64,000 bases of DNA from Brienomyrus brachyistius (lineage: Eukaryota; Chordata; Actinopteri; Osteoglossiformes; Mormyridae): positions 29,420,618 through 29,484,617 of the forward strand of contig NC_064533.1 in the NCBI RefSeq assembly GCF_023856365.1, given 5' to 3'. Made by a program: the position numbers and the translations under genes. Under the pieces are notes generated by a model, which saw only the letters and a list, made by a program, of their open reading frames with translations, was not told where the DNA came from and searched no databases. Positions 35,590-49,524 of this stretch are shown here, in pieces (positions within the stretch are counted from its first letter, which is position 1; the number at the start of each line of letters is the position of its first letter).

Positions 35590-35959
35590 GCTGGACAGTG
35601 GTGCTACTGTAGACCGTGAACAGAAGACATTCTGTGTCCTGGACCCTGCTTGGTTTTTGAAAATTGTAATACTTTTTTCAACTCTGAAGGAAAAACATTT
35701 GGCCTTAAAAATACTGTTGGAAGTGCAATTTGCGGGGATCTGCACATCATATCCTGTCACTGCTTTCCACTGTAGAAAAAAAAGCTAGCCCAATGACAAC
35801 TAAATCTTGGTAAGGAGGATTAAGCGGATGGAAATGATCTAAGAGTAGACTGAACTGAATGCTGGTAAAGTAGGTGGATTCAGCACGACATGATGTCCAT
35901 TAACAGAATACTCAAGACTTGGAATTGGTCATCCAAACTGCTCTGTGAACTCGCATCAT

Positions 35960-36200
35960 AAAATGTGGGGTGGTGTGTGTACAGTAGCTTGGTGGGTTAG
36001 GACTCTGTACTTTTGAGCACACGGTTGCTGGTTTGAATCCCTGGGTGCTACACTGATGTCACCCTTGAGCAAGGTTCTTAACTCCCAGTTGATCTCGGGG
36101 CAATGTATGATGGCTGACCCTGCACTGAGAACCCCAAACCTGCCCTCAGATGGGATACATGAAAAGAAGCATTCCAATGTACCTGTATTCATACTGTACT
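35960..36200 (+). repeat. tRNA-derived SINE
   Basis: Box A-like tagcttggtgggttaggact, box B ggtttgaatccc, body with cttgagcaaggttcttaact and ggctgaccctgcactgagaa, and a tail gggatacatgaaaagaagca. The clearest full-length member of the family in this window. Confidence 0.75.
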
Positions 36201-37659
36201 TGTGCAAACTGCAAATGAAGTATCTGTTCTTGTATTCTTAAGAATAGGAAGAGGAAGTGTGTACCCCCACAGTGGGAGGCTGTGTGTTAACTGCTCACAC
36301 CGAACACTTCCACTCAGCCTCCAGTGTGGCTCTACATTTCATCATCCGCACGCTGTGCCTGGGAGTCCCGCAGCGGCTCAGCACTCTGCCTTACCTAGCC
36401 GCAGCACTTGAAGTGCCTCCCCACAACTTGTCAAATGCATCCAGGCTGCTGCAGGCCAGGCCTGGGAAAATTATAATCCTAATAAGTGCGGAGAGTCCCA
36501 CATGATCCATAGCATGAAAAGAAAGAAGCCAGAAGAAAGCAAGCCTCAGGAGAACCCAGCTGGGACACCTACGCACATGCCAGTGTAACATAAGAAACAT
36601 TATTTTTATTTATTTTGACGTGAAAGCTGTAAGTACTTCAGATCCAAACAAAACAAGTGAGATGGGAGATAGGACAGATAGTTGTTGTGGTGGATGCTTT
36701 TAAGTTTGGGGAAAATCCCTTGATCAGAGATGGTTTTATGTAAAATGGAAAATATTGTAAATAGTAACAAACATCAGATCACATGGTAAACTGACAATGT
36801 TAAAATGCTCAGTGGTGTAATGGTTTCCTTTGACCGTCTGTCTGAGAGGTCATGCATACAGATGATTACCCTGAGCGAAAAGATAATTGAGGAGTTTGAA
36901 AATACATCAGCTCACTTCAGTTCCATCTTTTTACTAAGAACCTCCAAATATTGTGACACCCCAGTCCCTTTGTGTGCGCCTTTCAGGGCGCATGGCTACA
37001 TACTCCTGTTCAGATGGTCCTTAGTGTATGTGGGAGCTCCTTCAGGATGGCTGGGAAAGCATCCCAGGAGAAAGCAGGGTCAGTCACTGGGGTTGAGGGC
37101 CCAATGGTGGGATCCCTCTACCGACCCTGGGAGTTCCAAAACACAGGGCGTCCAAACTTTTGACGGATGCTGCATATATAGATGAATGGTAAACTAAAGT
37201 GAAGTAGTATAATCATATATTCCATTTAGCACTCTGACTGTATAATTGCTACTGCATTACAAACTATAATACAAGCCACAGTGTAACATGGTGAAAAGTA
37301 ACGAACAATTCCAGCTGTGTTTCTCCACGAACCCAAAAAAGCCCGTTTCCTTAAGGCTTTTCTTGTGGAAGTGTGATTCTACATGGAAATGGAGAGAAGT
37401 TCTCCTTTCTGTGTCCATTGAATTTCACAGGCTTTCCGTGAAGTCCATTTAAAGTCAAGTCCCCCCCAAGATAAAATTAACAGGGTGAGCCTACAGAAAA
37501 TAGAGCATCACTCAATGTCACGCATAGCCCATGTGCAATTTTACCCAGTTACTCAGCCTAGAGTGCTTCTGGAAAAAGGAAGTTGTCTTCATGGGTAAAA
37601 TGAGACGCATCTAGCGGCATGTAAGTCAGGACAGTAATAGTATGAAAAAACCAGGTAAA

Positions 37660-37760
37660 ATCAAAAACAAGTCAAGTAGGCTTTATTGTCATACCATCCA
37701 TATACAGGTGCACAGAGACAATGAATATCATTCCCCCAGGACTACAGTGCAACATAGAAA
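37660..37760 (-). repeat. Retroposon tail fragment, reverse orientation
   Basis: On minus it ends ...gacaataaagcctacttgac, the kind of tail seen at 11400 and 39910. The flanking 36.2-41.1 kb shows no exon. The open frames at 37642-38117 are unsupported. Confidence 0.4.
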
Positions 37761-40700
37761 AGGCAGTGGCAGTCGGTGGGTTTTCACAATACAAGACCAA
37801 AAACAAAGGACAATACTATGTGCATGTGAACAAAAAATACAGCAGCGAAAAGAGATAGAATTAATATAGTGGATTGTATCAATGGTCAATGCCAGTATCA
37901 TCTCATGCCTTTACTGCCAGGGGTTCCCGGCAAATCAGCTGGGATTCATGTCTGTCTTCAGCTCAGGCAAACTGTGTTTGGTTTTAGCCAAACGAAAAGA
38001 CTTCTGGCTATCCTTCAACACCAATGGAAATCTAATATTGGATGTAGACATCATGTGTTACTCTTTGTTCAACAAGATGTGTATGACGCTCGTCATTTAA
38101 TGAAATCCCTGCCCTGAAGTGACATAATGTTAGCTAATGCAGCATATACTGTGGGTTACACACCAAGGGAAGGGCAAGAAATGATCCGGACCTGACGGAA
38201 TCAGCCCAAGAATGTGGGGCCTATAGAACAATAGCGTACTGGGTCCCGCTGAGATGGTTTAATTCTTAATTCTTAATGTTTCCAGTGTTTCTCAAACATT
38301 TCTGGATTAACTTTCCATGTTATTATTTTCATTTTTCCCTGACCTCTCACCCTCCGCCAAGGTCCAATGACCTGTTCTGAGCTGTGGGGACCCGGATATT
38401 CTCTGAAAGGTAACAGTGTAGCCATTCATCTGCCCTGCTGTCATTGGCTGCCCTTTCATGCAGGGACTTAAGCAAAGCAGACAGGTTCATCTCACCCCTC
38501 GATGGGGTACAGAAGGAAAGCAAATAGAACAGGAATACAGCGGAGTTTGACAGCGACGTAAGACAGACAATCGATCATGCAGGTTTGTAGGTTGTCCTCA
38601 CAGATGCGGTAACAGTTAGGTACAATTATTATAATTATTGTGTTAAGTGTTCGCTGCAGAGGACAGGAAGACTGGTGATATGTTTTAACGCATGGTTCTG
38701 TGTTGTGTATTGCAATCCCCATATTGAAATCCCAGATAGGTTGCAGATAGAGTGAAAGTGCAGAGGCATGTGTGTACACAATGTGTGTGTATATGTGAAG
38801 GTGCAATGACTCATGTCTTTGTGCTCCATTGTTCCAGCCCGAATATTTTGACACGATGAACTCTGACCCTCTCACAAGGCCATGTCCAATAAATGGCTCC
38901 AAGAAACTTTGATCCTAAATTAATCACCCAAGCCTCACTTTCAGCAACCTACTCAAGTCAAGGCCTTGATAAGTCTTACTTGTTTTTAATGACCTTTAAA
39001 TTTTTCTTTATATTCATTTGAGGCATATTTACAAGTTACATACTGCTAACTGCTATATAAATGTACAAGTGTAATTTGGAGTCTTGAGATGAGAAATATA
39101 TTACCTGGAACCCCTGAAACAGTCATGTTTTATCAGAGTAAAAGCAGAATTCTGTAACCTTCAGAGGCCAAATGGAATTGTACATGAGTAATTTAATCTT
39201 TGAGCTATTTTAAACTAATTTATTTGATGTAAGTAAATACAAGACCAAATTATAAAATTACAGTGCAGGTTTTCCAGAGAAACTTTGATACTTTGGCAAT
39301 GTGGCTGCACGCGATTCCTGTAGCTGAAGTGTGCCACACAGAGCAGTTCGTTTCTGCTAGCCACTACATCACCCATCGCTAGTTATGTTTCTGGTGGCCC
39401 TGGAGAGAGAAGAAAGCCCCGCCCTTTGATGCCGATTGCCAATTTTAGGTCTTTTGGCTTTGAAAACTGTGACAATTAGTCAGGCTCACAGCTCATGGTC
39501 ACTGACAAGGAGACAGAGGCCCACATACACGCACACACATACAGTGTGTAATCATATCTTTGTGGGGACCGCTCTACACACAGTACTGTATGTATTAATA
39601 GAAATACAAGATTTCATTTTTAATTGTGAAGGGGCATTAAAGATTTTTCTCTTTATATGCTTTGACAAGATGTTCCTCATTGTTCAAGATCTAAGCTCAG
39701 ATGTGACTGTGCTTGTGCAGTAGCTGCCCTTAAGCTTTGGAATAGTCTACCCATTCATATTTGGTCTGTACCAACTTTGGTCATGGTTTAATCCAGGCTG
39801 AAAAGTCAGTTTTATTCCTTAGCTATATAAAATAACATGAGAGTGTTTGTAGTTTGTTTTATTCTCTTTATTTAAGTATCGTACAGCATTTTGGTCAATT
39901 GAGATTGTTTTATACGTGCTCTGAAAATAAAACTTGACTTGAACTGATTTGACATCCAACAATAAATTTAACTCAAACTGGTTTACCTACAGTTACAACA
40001 ACTTATAAAAATGAATCCGTACAGAAAATTGTGTTTTTGTAACTATTTGGAGATCTGAAAGCATTCTTGTTACTTTTATTGTATTAGTGTATATTTGTAT
40101 ATATTCTAATGCTACATAGTGTTCTTTTGTGAGTAAGTGTACATTTATTGCCCAGGTAAATAACTTGAGGCCGGGCGCAGAGGAGTAGTATTTACAGTGC
40201 AGGTAGGGCAGTGAGCATAGGGGGGAGATAGGTATGTGGTGACATCCTCGGCACTCAGCGAACTGTAGCATCTGTGGAGATTCCATGCGGGGCTTTAAGG
40301 GTCAGACCAGGTGGGATGGGGACTTGTCAGGTCCGGCGGTGTCATTCTCTGGCTGGTCTCTGGAAAATCACCTGCGGGGTGGGTTAGAACAATGTCCCTG
40401 CTCTCCTCCCCACCTGGGTGTGGGAGTGCCTTTAAAGCCTCGGGGGGAGGGGGGGGGGGAGGGGGGTGCCTTTAAAACCTGCTAGCATGGCGGGGAACCA
40501 TCAGAAGCATCATGAGATTTAAGCATAAACACACAATGTAACACACTGATAGGATAAGATGGCTGCTGACCTGGTTTCTTAGAAATTGCTGTGAAAATGA
40601 CCTTGCTTGTCTTGCTTTGGGCGTTTTTATATGTGTGGGTGTGTGGCATTACTGTGGTGTTACTGTCAATAAATGTTTTTATTGGAATTTTTTTAAACAT

Positions 40701-41184
40701 TAATTCTTCTCATCCTGAGATTTAGGGTGTTGTTCCAAGCTTCTGATCATTATGATTCAGTTTCTTGCATCATATATTTTGACCATAAAATAACCGTATA
40801 TCCATAAAAAATGTATCCATAAAAAAAGAAAGTTTTTTTTCTCTCATATAAGAAGTTTGAATGTCTTTTTGCATTTCTAGCTGACAGTGCAATAGGTTGT
40901 GGAATGCTCTACCTGAAAAAGGTGACTGTAATTGGTGGTTATGGCCTGGTATAGTACTCCATTGTGTGTGAAAGATTTCACTGATTCAGTGTCTCACTGT
41001 TGAGTCATGCATCAAGTCACATGGCAGCCTGTCAGACGGATAGGAGGAGGAAGCCCTGTAATTCAGTAAAGGAAGTCTTGAATTTACACTCGGCGCTCCA
41101 AGTGTGCCCAAGTACGGGGTGTTACCCAACAGGTTCTGAGTCTTCATAACCATCACAGAGAGCCGCACGCTTTCTAAATTTCTG

Positions 41185-41192
<8 letters not shown>

Positions 41193-41214
<22 letters not shown>
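41193..41214. repeat. CT microsatellite
   Basis: About 11 CT units, followed by further CT-rich sequence to 41290. Confidence 0.9.
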
Positions 41215-41215
<1 letters not shown>

Positions 41216-41320
41216 ACACTCTCCCAGCTGCTGTCTCTCCTGCCGTCTCTCTCTCACTCCCTCTGTATCTCTCTTTTTCTTTCGCTCTGCCTCTCCACGT
41301 TTCCACGGCTCCCGTCACAG

Positions 41321-41379
41321 TGGAATTTCGCCTAGCACTATGATGTCAGCCCTAGACCTTCTGCTGTAAGCACTAAAAG
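41321..41379 (+). other. Candidate non-coding 5' exon of slc4a2
   Basis: A long pyrimidine-rich tract and cgtcacag acceptor precede 59 bases ending ctaaaag before gtaagc, a strong donor. It contains a tiny upstream frame of nine codons (MMSALDLLL, then TAA). It could be a 5' UTR exon spliced to 49525. No transcript evidence. Confidence 0.35.
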
Positions 41380-41749
41380 GTAAGCCCTTCCTGGTGTCCA
41401 TCCCCGTATCGGTCTGGAAATGCTCATGTAGCTCGTTTGCTTGTTTTTTACCGTGGACATCTGTTTCTGTTCGCTTTGTGGAATTTTTTTCCCCTCCTTT
41501 TCACAGGTGATACATCAGCAGAAACACTATGTTTTTTCACGTGTGATCTGTATGGCTTTTTGGCATTTTTTTGTTTGTTTGTTTGCTTTTCTACAAAACC
41601 TCTTCTGAAGTATTATTTCAGCAGGAAAGGGGAAGGGTCCAGCTTCTTTAGGGTTAAGGGCAGCCACTGAATCATACTGCCAGTGTAGCAGTTTCTGGAT
41701 GGTTTCCTTAAAGGAACAAAAAAGAAAACTTGCAGTTTGCAGTACGTTT

Positions 41750-42008
41750 GCTTTGCGGCGCCCGGGCATGAGCGCACACTCGCTTAAACACACATGCATG
41801 CGCGTGCACGCACAGACCCCGCAAACACGCGGCGGGAGCAGGAATTCTCATTGAGCTAAGCGAGACCTTAACGGGCTTAGATTCTGCCTCCCTGTCAGAG
41901 ACTGTAAAAGCGGTGGCTGGCAGCGGAGGCGCATTCCCACACCCCTCCTGGCTCTTTCTTGATAGTTATCCACTTCCTCAGGCAGCAATATTACTTGTAG
42001 TTTCACCG
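41750..42008 (+). promoter_or_regulatory. Candidate promoter and first exon, GC-richer block
   Basis: A locally CpG-rich piece (ttgcggcgcccgggcatgag, cacgcggcgggagcagg, gctggcagcggaggcg) with an ETS-like cttcctc, ending at a good donor (tttcaccg, then gtaaga). Fits a non-coding exon 1 for the long-leader AE2 transcript, but this is inference. Confidence 0.35.
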
Positions 42009-45000
42009 GTAAGAATGAACTGTACAGTGTTGCTGGTTAAGGAATCTGATAAAGGCTTTAGAGTATAACACTGTAGCCCTTAAGAAAGAAACCACTGAAA
42101 ATCTCACCATTAATCAGTGTTAATCCTTTTATCAGTCTTCTTTCCAAGCAAGATATATTGTTATTGCTCTTTCCTTGCACTTCCCCGTTTTCATTCATGT
42201 TTTATTGAGGAGCCGATGTGCTTATATATGTCTCAGTTAAATTCTGTGATGTGTCTTAGAACATGAGGTGGATTCAGCTACACAGTTATGCCTTAATTCT
42301 TGGTGATTAAAATCTGAGGACGCAGTCTATCTCAGGCATCACCGGCTTGTTTTTCTTTTGATAATTTATGAAAAAAAAGCTGTTATTCCTGGCATTCTTT
42401 ATTTGGTTTAATCAAAGTGAACAATATAAAGTTCCAATAATACAAGACTAAATTCGTTAAGTTACTTAAGTACGTGTGTTTGCTGATAATAAAAATGGTG
42501 GTCAGTGCATGCCCTCTGTGTGACACAAAATGACCAGCGTATATTAATTATGAATTAAAAGATGACATACACACACATAGACACGCGGTTACTTGAGGTA
42601 AGGTTTCCTGGGACACGACAGGACCAAAGGCAAAGCTAGCCACTCCATGGAGCGTCACCTATAGACGCGTGCAGCAGAGTAGTGGAGTTCGAGTTCTGTT
42701 GTGCTCAGCGGAGTTTGAAGGTGGGGAGAAGATGCAGGACCTGTCAGAGAAACTGCGTTTTTTTCAGATGCGTCAGGATGATATTACGCGTCACGTATCA
42801 AAGCAACTGCTATTCTTTTGCCATGCTGCTGTTGTGCGATGATGAGGGATGCTGTGTTGAGGGATGAAATACAAAGTTTTTAAAAAAGACTTGGAAAAAA
42901 ATGGTCAATGCTAACTTGTAATTTGTCCGAGGCAAATGTAGGATTGCAGATTTACCCTCTGTGATGGACTCGCATCCCTATAAAAGTCACCAGTAGGTAA
43001 TCCTGGGAAAATTTTTGATAGCGTGTAATTTGGATTTAAAACATCAGAACCCCAAGTATCTTGAGGAAGGGACACTTTCATAACGTTACTTTCTAAATGA
43101 AACTCTGAACCTGCAGGGTACATCTGTTTTTATTGGGCCTGGGCTGATACTCTATACATTTCAACTTCAGCCCATGCAGTTACAGTATATTGCAAATGCA
43201 TTGCTAATCTCACACTGGTGACATTAAAGGAAACACAACGTATTTCCAGTCCATGTGATATGTTTATATAAATAGTTTCTTTTAGTTTACTACACAGTTA
43301 TGCTATGAAAATGAATTATGATACTAAGCCTTGTTAAAATGCCTGCTCTTTAATTTAATTGCAGGTTATTTAAACTGCCATTAATGGGATTACTGAGTAT
43401 TTTGTGGCGAATAACTAAGTCAGCTGGGCTGGTTTTGATTGCCCTTTGTTACCTGTTATTACCCATAAGTCTGTTAATCTATTTTTAATGACATTAAATG
43501 TCACTAGCAGAACGTGATGATGCGTTTACAGAATTGGTACTGCTTGTCGCTCATTTAGTCACGTGTGTTTTTTTCTTCTTCTTCGAATAAAGGCTATGCC
43601 ATGCCAGGTGCCCACCACACTCGCCACCAGCTCCCTGGCATGCCAGCCAGGGGGAGCTAGGGAGCAGAATGCCCCTGCCATCCTCACTGAATCCTCCTGT
43701 CACGTGTCGCCTTCAGGGCCGCGCTTGGGCATATTCACAGGTGTATTGCTCGCCCTAGAGCTTCCCTGACTTGTCACCCTGAGTGCAGTAGAAAACACTC
43801 TTAAAGCTGTTACTCTTAAAGACTGTGTCTTTGTAGGACACTGTTAGTTTCTTCAGTGGGTAAGAAACAAAAATAATTTGTTGTTAAATTAGTGGTCAGC
43901 TATGCTGCTGGCTACCTCCTTCGTCTTTTGTGTGGTCTTTATGGTCTATACTCTCATTCTAGGATTTTTGTGTGGTAGGGCTGTAATTCATACAGAGGGG
44001 CCAGCCTTATCGTTAGCCAATGATATGTTCTGAACCCCGGTGGCTAATCAGCTTTTAACTGGGGCCAGTACTCCTGCGGCCCCGCCCCTGTACACACCAA
44101 TCCTTAGAAAGAGGGCCACTCTCTTCATTTGTGACATTTCAGCATAAAATGATTCCTAGTATCACCACCATCATCTAAATTCTTAAAACTCTCTACCAAG
44201 CATCACAGCTAAGACAGTGATACTGAGAGCTATCAATCACTGTCTGCTTTGACATGTTTCCTATCGTTTGCATTTTGCGTCTGAGTTTCTGATTGGCCAA
44301 ATCGACCAGTAACTGACAGCTGCCCCCTGTGGGTGTCGAAGGCTCAGTACTCAGCTGTCTTCATTCATTATATTACATGGTAGTATATGACTTGTACCCA
44401 GTTTGAATGGAAGATGCATTTTTATCGTAATAAGAAAATATTCAAGCTCTATAGTGAGTTTGACTTACATATGACTGTATAGCAACTTTCCATCTTCCTT
44501 CCACACCCAAACAGCAGAGGGTGAAAGAGGTTCATTTGAACGCCATGAAGTCACTGTTTGCCTACAAATGTTCTTTTCAGTCTGATAAGAAAACAGTCTT
44601 TGCCTACATGTCTTTGGCTTGCAAGAGCTTGATTTTGCTAGCTAGTGGAAGCCGTTGGGGATGAACGTTGGCGTTCAGCACGCCGCAAGGTGATAGAGTT
44701 TTAAAAAACGGAATTTAAGTTTGGAGAAAAATCATTCAGTAATTTGCCAGTTCGCTCGGGCAGCAAAAATATTGCTGTGACACAAACTAAGGCCTGTTTC
44801 ATCTTCTGGCTCCATGGTGCGTCTCTGAGGCATAGGCCAGGAAAAATATTGGAAGTCTACTTATAACTTAACAGCAGAAGCAGTTTATGTCTGTTTAATC
44901 TTCCAGTGCTTAATGTGAATACAACATTTTATTAGGCAACTTAAACTCACAATAATAACACCTCTAGTATGTCACACTTTGGATATATCACAAACAGTGA

Positions 45001-45112
45001 ACTTGTACATTTGCACTCGTGATAAAGGAGTTGTAAAGGAGTTTTCAAATCACGGCTCTCTTCATGCACAGAGGGATCAGCATTCTCTGGTGAAAGTGTA
45101 GCATATAATATA

Positions 45113-45620
45113 CACTCAGTGACAAAAAAAGTTAAGCACCCAGACAGAGTGGTGGAAATGAAGTGAATCATGGTGAAAGGTCATGTGACTGTATCGCAAT
45201 GATTTTAATATCAGATCAAATGGACAATGGAGTTAGCAGTATGGGCACACTGCTGGTTCTATGTGAGTATGATGTGCACCCCCCCCCCCCCGGGCCTGGA
45301 TACATGCGGTGATACAGTGCGGAAGGGAGTCATACAGCCGTTATATCCTCTCCCGCAGCAAGTTGGCTCACAGCTGTTGTAACTGGCCCTCGAGATCCTG
45401 CACATTGGCACTGGGACTGAGTTGACGTCCAAGCTGATTCTACACATGTCTGATTAGGGAAAGATCGGGGGACCTGGCTGGCTACAGAAGGACCTCAACA
45501 TGACGCAGGCAGTCCATAGACACTTGTGCTGTGTGGGGACGGGCATTGTCTTGTTGAAAGACTGTACCAGGGTGCTGTCTCAATCTGTCATTGTCACATC
45601 AGACCTTCAGTGACTAGTAT
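45113..45620 (-). mobile_element. Tc1/mariner transposon remnant
   Basis: Begins acactcagtgacaaaaaaag. On minus a decayed transposase frame reads HPGTVFQQDNARPHTAQV near 45540-45590 and ARSPDL after an internal stop: the second catalytic Asp block and the SPDL motif of Tc1/mariner transposases. Contains stops and a C run (45280-45291), so inactive. Confidence 0.75.
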
Positions 45621-46804
45621 AGCATAAGGTGCATATAAGGACACAAGTTTACAGGGTTTGCCTCCCACCTGTCAGAGTGCCAGTTTCTTATCTCATGGAA
45701 TGTGCCCAATCCACGTTGCCAGCAGTTCAGGCCCACTTTGGGAGGTGTCCATGATCAGTACAATCAACTAAATACATATTATTCAGTGTTAGTGTTCCAT
45801 CACCTATGCATATTTGACTGAAAAATCAGCGATTTTGACAGGACAGTTACAAGCAAATCCTTTGGGCCTTTAACTGCTCCATGTTATCATTTTATCTAAA
45901 GTGACATACAATTAAGAAAGTTGCTGGTCAATTGGGGGTTAAGAGTCTTGCTCAAGGGCCTGATGGTCACATCGCTCTTCTGATCCTGGGATTTTGAACC
46001 AGTGACCTTGCAATCACAGGTACAGTGTCCTAACACACTGAGCCACACACAGTTAATGTTCTTCTGAATGAGTTTTATGTGCAGTATCTCCTATAAGTAT
46101 CTGTCCAAAAATGTTCTTACACAGTCTAACATTTCTGCACAGTTATGCAATGGCCGTGCTTGGTGGCAAGTCTGAACTTCCTCAAGAATGAGGATGTACG
46201 TCACTCCGGCTGGGGTGGGGAGGGGAGGGGGCACAACAGCAGCTCATATCTCTGCTTCTGTCCCATGTACCATGTACTCGCTTTTGAACGTATGACATCA
46301 TCATACATTCCACAGCCACCTCGGTTTGTAAGAACATTTGGGCTCTGACTGAAGGGTCGGTCACTAGATACTTTACCATTCGCTTCCGTAAACTGCACAC
46401 TGGCCGCAAGTATCACGTGTACCTCCATTCTCCGCTTCCTGGATGACATACACATTGCACCCAACCCCAGCTACTCATAGCTACTCATCGTTATTATGCA
46501 ACTTCCCTCCGTGGCAGTTCTGTCATCACACTCCAAGTCCCTAGATACTGAAATATTTTTGTTGGACCCAGGATCCAAAAATAACAACAGAATGCAAATC
46601 TAATCTCCCAAAAGCTTGCTAAGGACTTACGTCCATTGCATCCAGCCACGTTTACAGCTGCCTTTCTTGTAATAACAGTGTGCTGCCACATTACAGCTGA
46701 AGAAATTTAGCCCTGTGTTCTGCACCAGGGCTAAATTTAGGTGCATAAAAAGCATTTTTTAGGTGTATCAAAATGCTTATGTCGTGATTAGACGCTGGGC
46801 TAGC

Positions 46805-47060
46805 AAAGGAGTTGGATAGCTCAGTTGGCTGGAGGTTGCTGTTGTCATGCTGGCTGACCCTGGATTCTAGCCTCAGCTAGTTCTTTACTTTGGAGCATAG
46901 GACTCGGGTAGGATGCCAGTTCAAATCCCTTGATCAGCAGTGTCATTCTAACTTTGGGCCCCTGAGCGAGGCCCCTAATCCCCAGTGGCTCCAGCGACTG
47001 GCTGACCCTGCCTCCTCTATTGTACAGCACTTTGGATAAAAGCAACTGCTAAATAAATTA
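46805..47060 (+). repeat. tRNA-derived SINE
   Basis: Box A-like gatagctcagttggctgg, box B-like ccagttcaaatccc, body ccctgagcgaggcccctaat and ggctgaccctgcctcctcta, tail ttggataaaagcaactgcta ending aaataaat. Same family as 35960-36200. Confidence 0.7.
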
Positions 47061-48608
47061 AAATAGTATTTCAGAGGGGTCAGTACCACTGTTTGAATTA
47101 ACTATCTTTGTCATTAAAAAGATTTTTTTAACCAATTATTGTTAAAAAAAAATTGCAACGTTATCTCTTTTCTCAACCCATGCACATCCTGCACACTGTG
47201 TGTCTAGAAATGTTGGCATGATGCTACCTTGATGTACGAGCCATCAAGAGTTTGTGGTGGTGACCCTGACCGGCTCTTAAAGGACACCTTGGAATGCCAG
47301 ACTGGGTTAGCTTAGTGTTAGCTTAGGCTGGTACTCCATCAGGAGCCTGGAACTCCATCACCACGTACTAAGCTGTGCCAGAAACAAGCTGCAGGGTTCC
47401 ATGCAGCAGGGCCATAGTGCTGTCCAGGTGCAACTTTTCACAGACTTTTGAACATGAATTTACTGGTCGTGTGTTCACTATGACGTTATTAGTCAGTCTA
47501 ACAAACGTTCCGGTAATATACACAATACAGTAATAGTATATTTGTGCTGCTCTTGCTGCAGTCAGGTATGACTTTTCTCCTTGAAATTCACAGCAAACTC
47601 ATTCTCATGTTTCCTGGATCCATGCCTATCTCTTGTGTGTTTTTATCAAAGTGCCTTCAATACACTGGGTGTTACTATCAAGTAAATGATAATTAGTGAC
47701 CTTCCAGGCAAAACTGGAAAACCTTCCTAATGTTAGATGGTATGGGCTGAGGCATGAGCCAAGAGAATGGCCTTTGTTATGAGGGAGGTTTTTCTGCAGG
47801 GACTAGCTGTGGAATAGCTGTGGAATATGTGGCAACCCTTTACTTAAAGCAGTCATGTATCATGCACAAATGTATAAATACCTTCATAATGTAGCACATT
47901 AAATTAGTATAACAATGAAAGTAGAATAAAATCATAACGAACTGGAGAATAATCAAATTATATAAAGCCTCAGTACATATTTTACATTGAATGCTGTGAA
48001 ATCCCGCAAACTTATCTTCAGCCGTAAGCAAATGTTAGGTGAAACATAGCCTAAGTGAATCAGCTCAAAATGTTTACAATTATGCAATGTTGACGCCACC
48101 GGTCACAGCGATGTTGAAAACACTGTCACACTCCTCCCTACGGGGCTGATGGCTCTGTGTTGACGAGCATGAGTGAGGTGCATCTCAGGCGTTTCTACAC
48201 TTGGAGTTCAGGTCACAACTTGTCGCGTGACTCAGCTGTGTGGCATGAAGGGGGTGGCCTGACTTTGCCTGTAGAGTTCTGTCAGGCACAGCAAAAGTCC
48301 TTTGCGATGGACGCACAGGGGACGGGACACCTTGGATGGGATGCTGGTCCAGTCAAAAGCACGTGAAAAAACACTATTGCCAATTATTGCATGTTATTGA
48401 CCTCAGGAGAAAAGTCACGGAGAACTGCAGGGATTTGAAGCCAGAAGCCTGAAATTTAAGGCTACTGTTTGGGTCCTGCAGTGAAAGTGTACATGTTCTA
48501 ATGCAGCAAGCACCAGCACACGTGTCCATTGATATAACTGTGCAGTGAGGACACTGGTTTTCCCCAACAAAGCCTACATTAGCCATCAAATATGTCTACA
48601 GAACATGC

Positions 48609-48724
48609 TTTCAAAAAAGTAATTTATGCATGCTCTTTCTACTCAGCATGTTTTTCTGATATATATATATATATCAGAAAAACATGCTGAGTAGAAAGAG
48701 CATGCATAAATTACTTTTTTGAAA
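48609..48724. repeat. Perfect 116-bp palindrome with AT core
   Basis: Two 58-base arms, exact reverse complements about 48666/48667. Arms include tttcaaaaaagtaatttatg, catgctctttctactcagca and tgtttttctgat; the centre is (AT)n. Part of one arm end is repeated once more at 48721-48740 (gaaaattacttttttgatat). Confidence 0.92.
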
Positions 48725-48800
48725 ATTACTTTTTTGATATATATATATTGCTGGAGTCAAAAGTACTAAATTTAGCTAAATCAGTACGAGCCTCTTAGAT

Positions 48801-48984
48801 CAGGGTTCCCCAGTTCCAGTCACGGAGGGGCAGTGTGCAACACAGTTCACAAATTTCCTGCTCAAATATACCTTCTAAACCTGGCAGTTAACTGATCGAG
48901 CCGAACAAGGTGTGTTTCTTCAGGATGAAATCTGAAAACTGTATTGCGGACTGGGCCCCCCAGGAGCGTAATTGGGGAACCCTG
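48801..48984. mobile_element. Small hAT-type element (non-autonomous)
   Basis: Inverted ends cagggttccccagttccagt and cagggttccccaattacgct (right end read in reverse), a 184-bp body without coding potential, and flanks tcttagat/ctctacat, a diverged 8-bp duplication. CAGGG ends are typical of hAT-derived fish elements. Confidence 0.7.
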
Positions 48985-49524
48985 CTCTACATGATGATGT
49001 TCTCAACTTCTGGAATGTTTTTTGTGATTTTTGAACCATTCTCTAGAAGAATCTGCCCCAAACTTTCTCTTTGGATAATAAGGATCTGACTGTGTTTCAC
49101 TGAAATGTAAACTTTCCAGGCTGATAGGCATCGACAAGCTTTCTTTCCCAGAGGTCTTCAGGAATTTCTGCTGAGGGTTGGTACCACACAGTCAGCCCAA
49201 ATCAGGCCCGATGTTTACAGAAGTCATTCAAACAACCGTCCCTAAATAACCTTCATTTCAGCTGGGTTAACTGGGGAGATATTAATGTTTACATCTGATT
49301 GTTAGAATTTTAATTAGCTTGTGCAGAAAACAAAAACAGAGCAACATTCCATGTTGTTTTCTCCCTTATTTGTGAAAGTGGGCAGTAGGTGCTGAAGGCC
49401 GTATAGATACTGTCCTGTTAAAATATCATTATAGTTCCCAGCTATTTTCAGTATCTCTGCTTTATATACTGCGGCCTGTGATTTATCCTGGTATGTTTCT
49501 TATGATCTTTGTTACCATCTTCAG

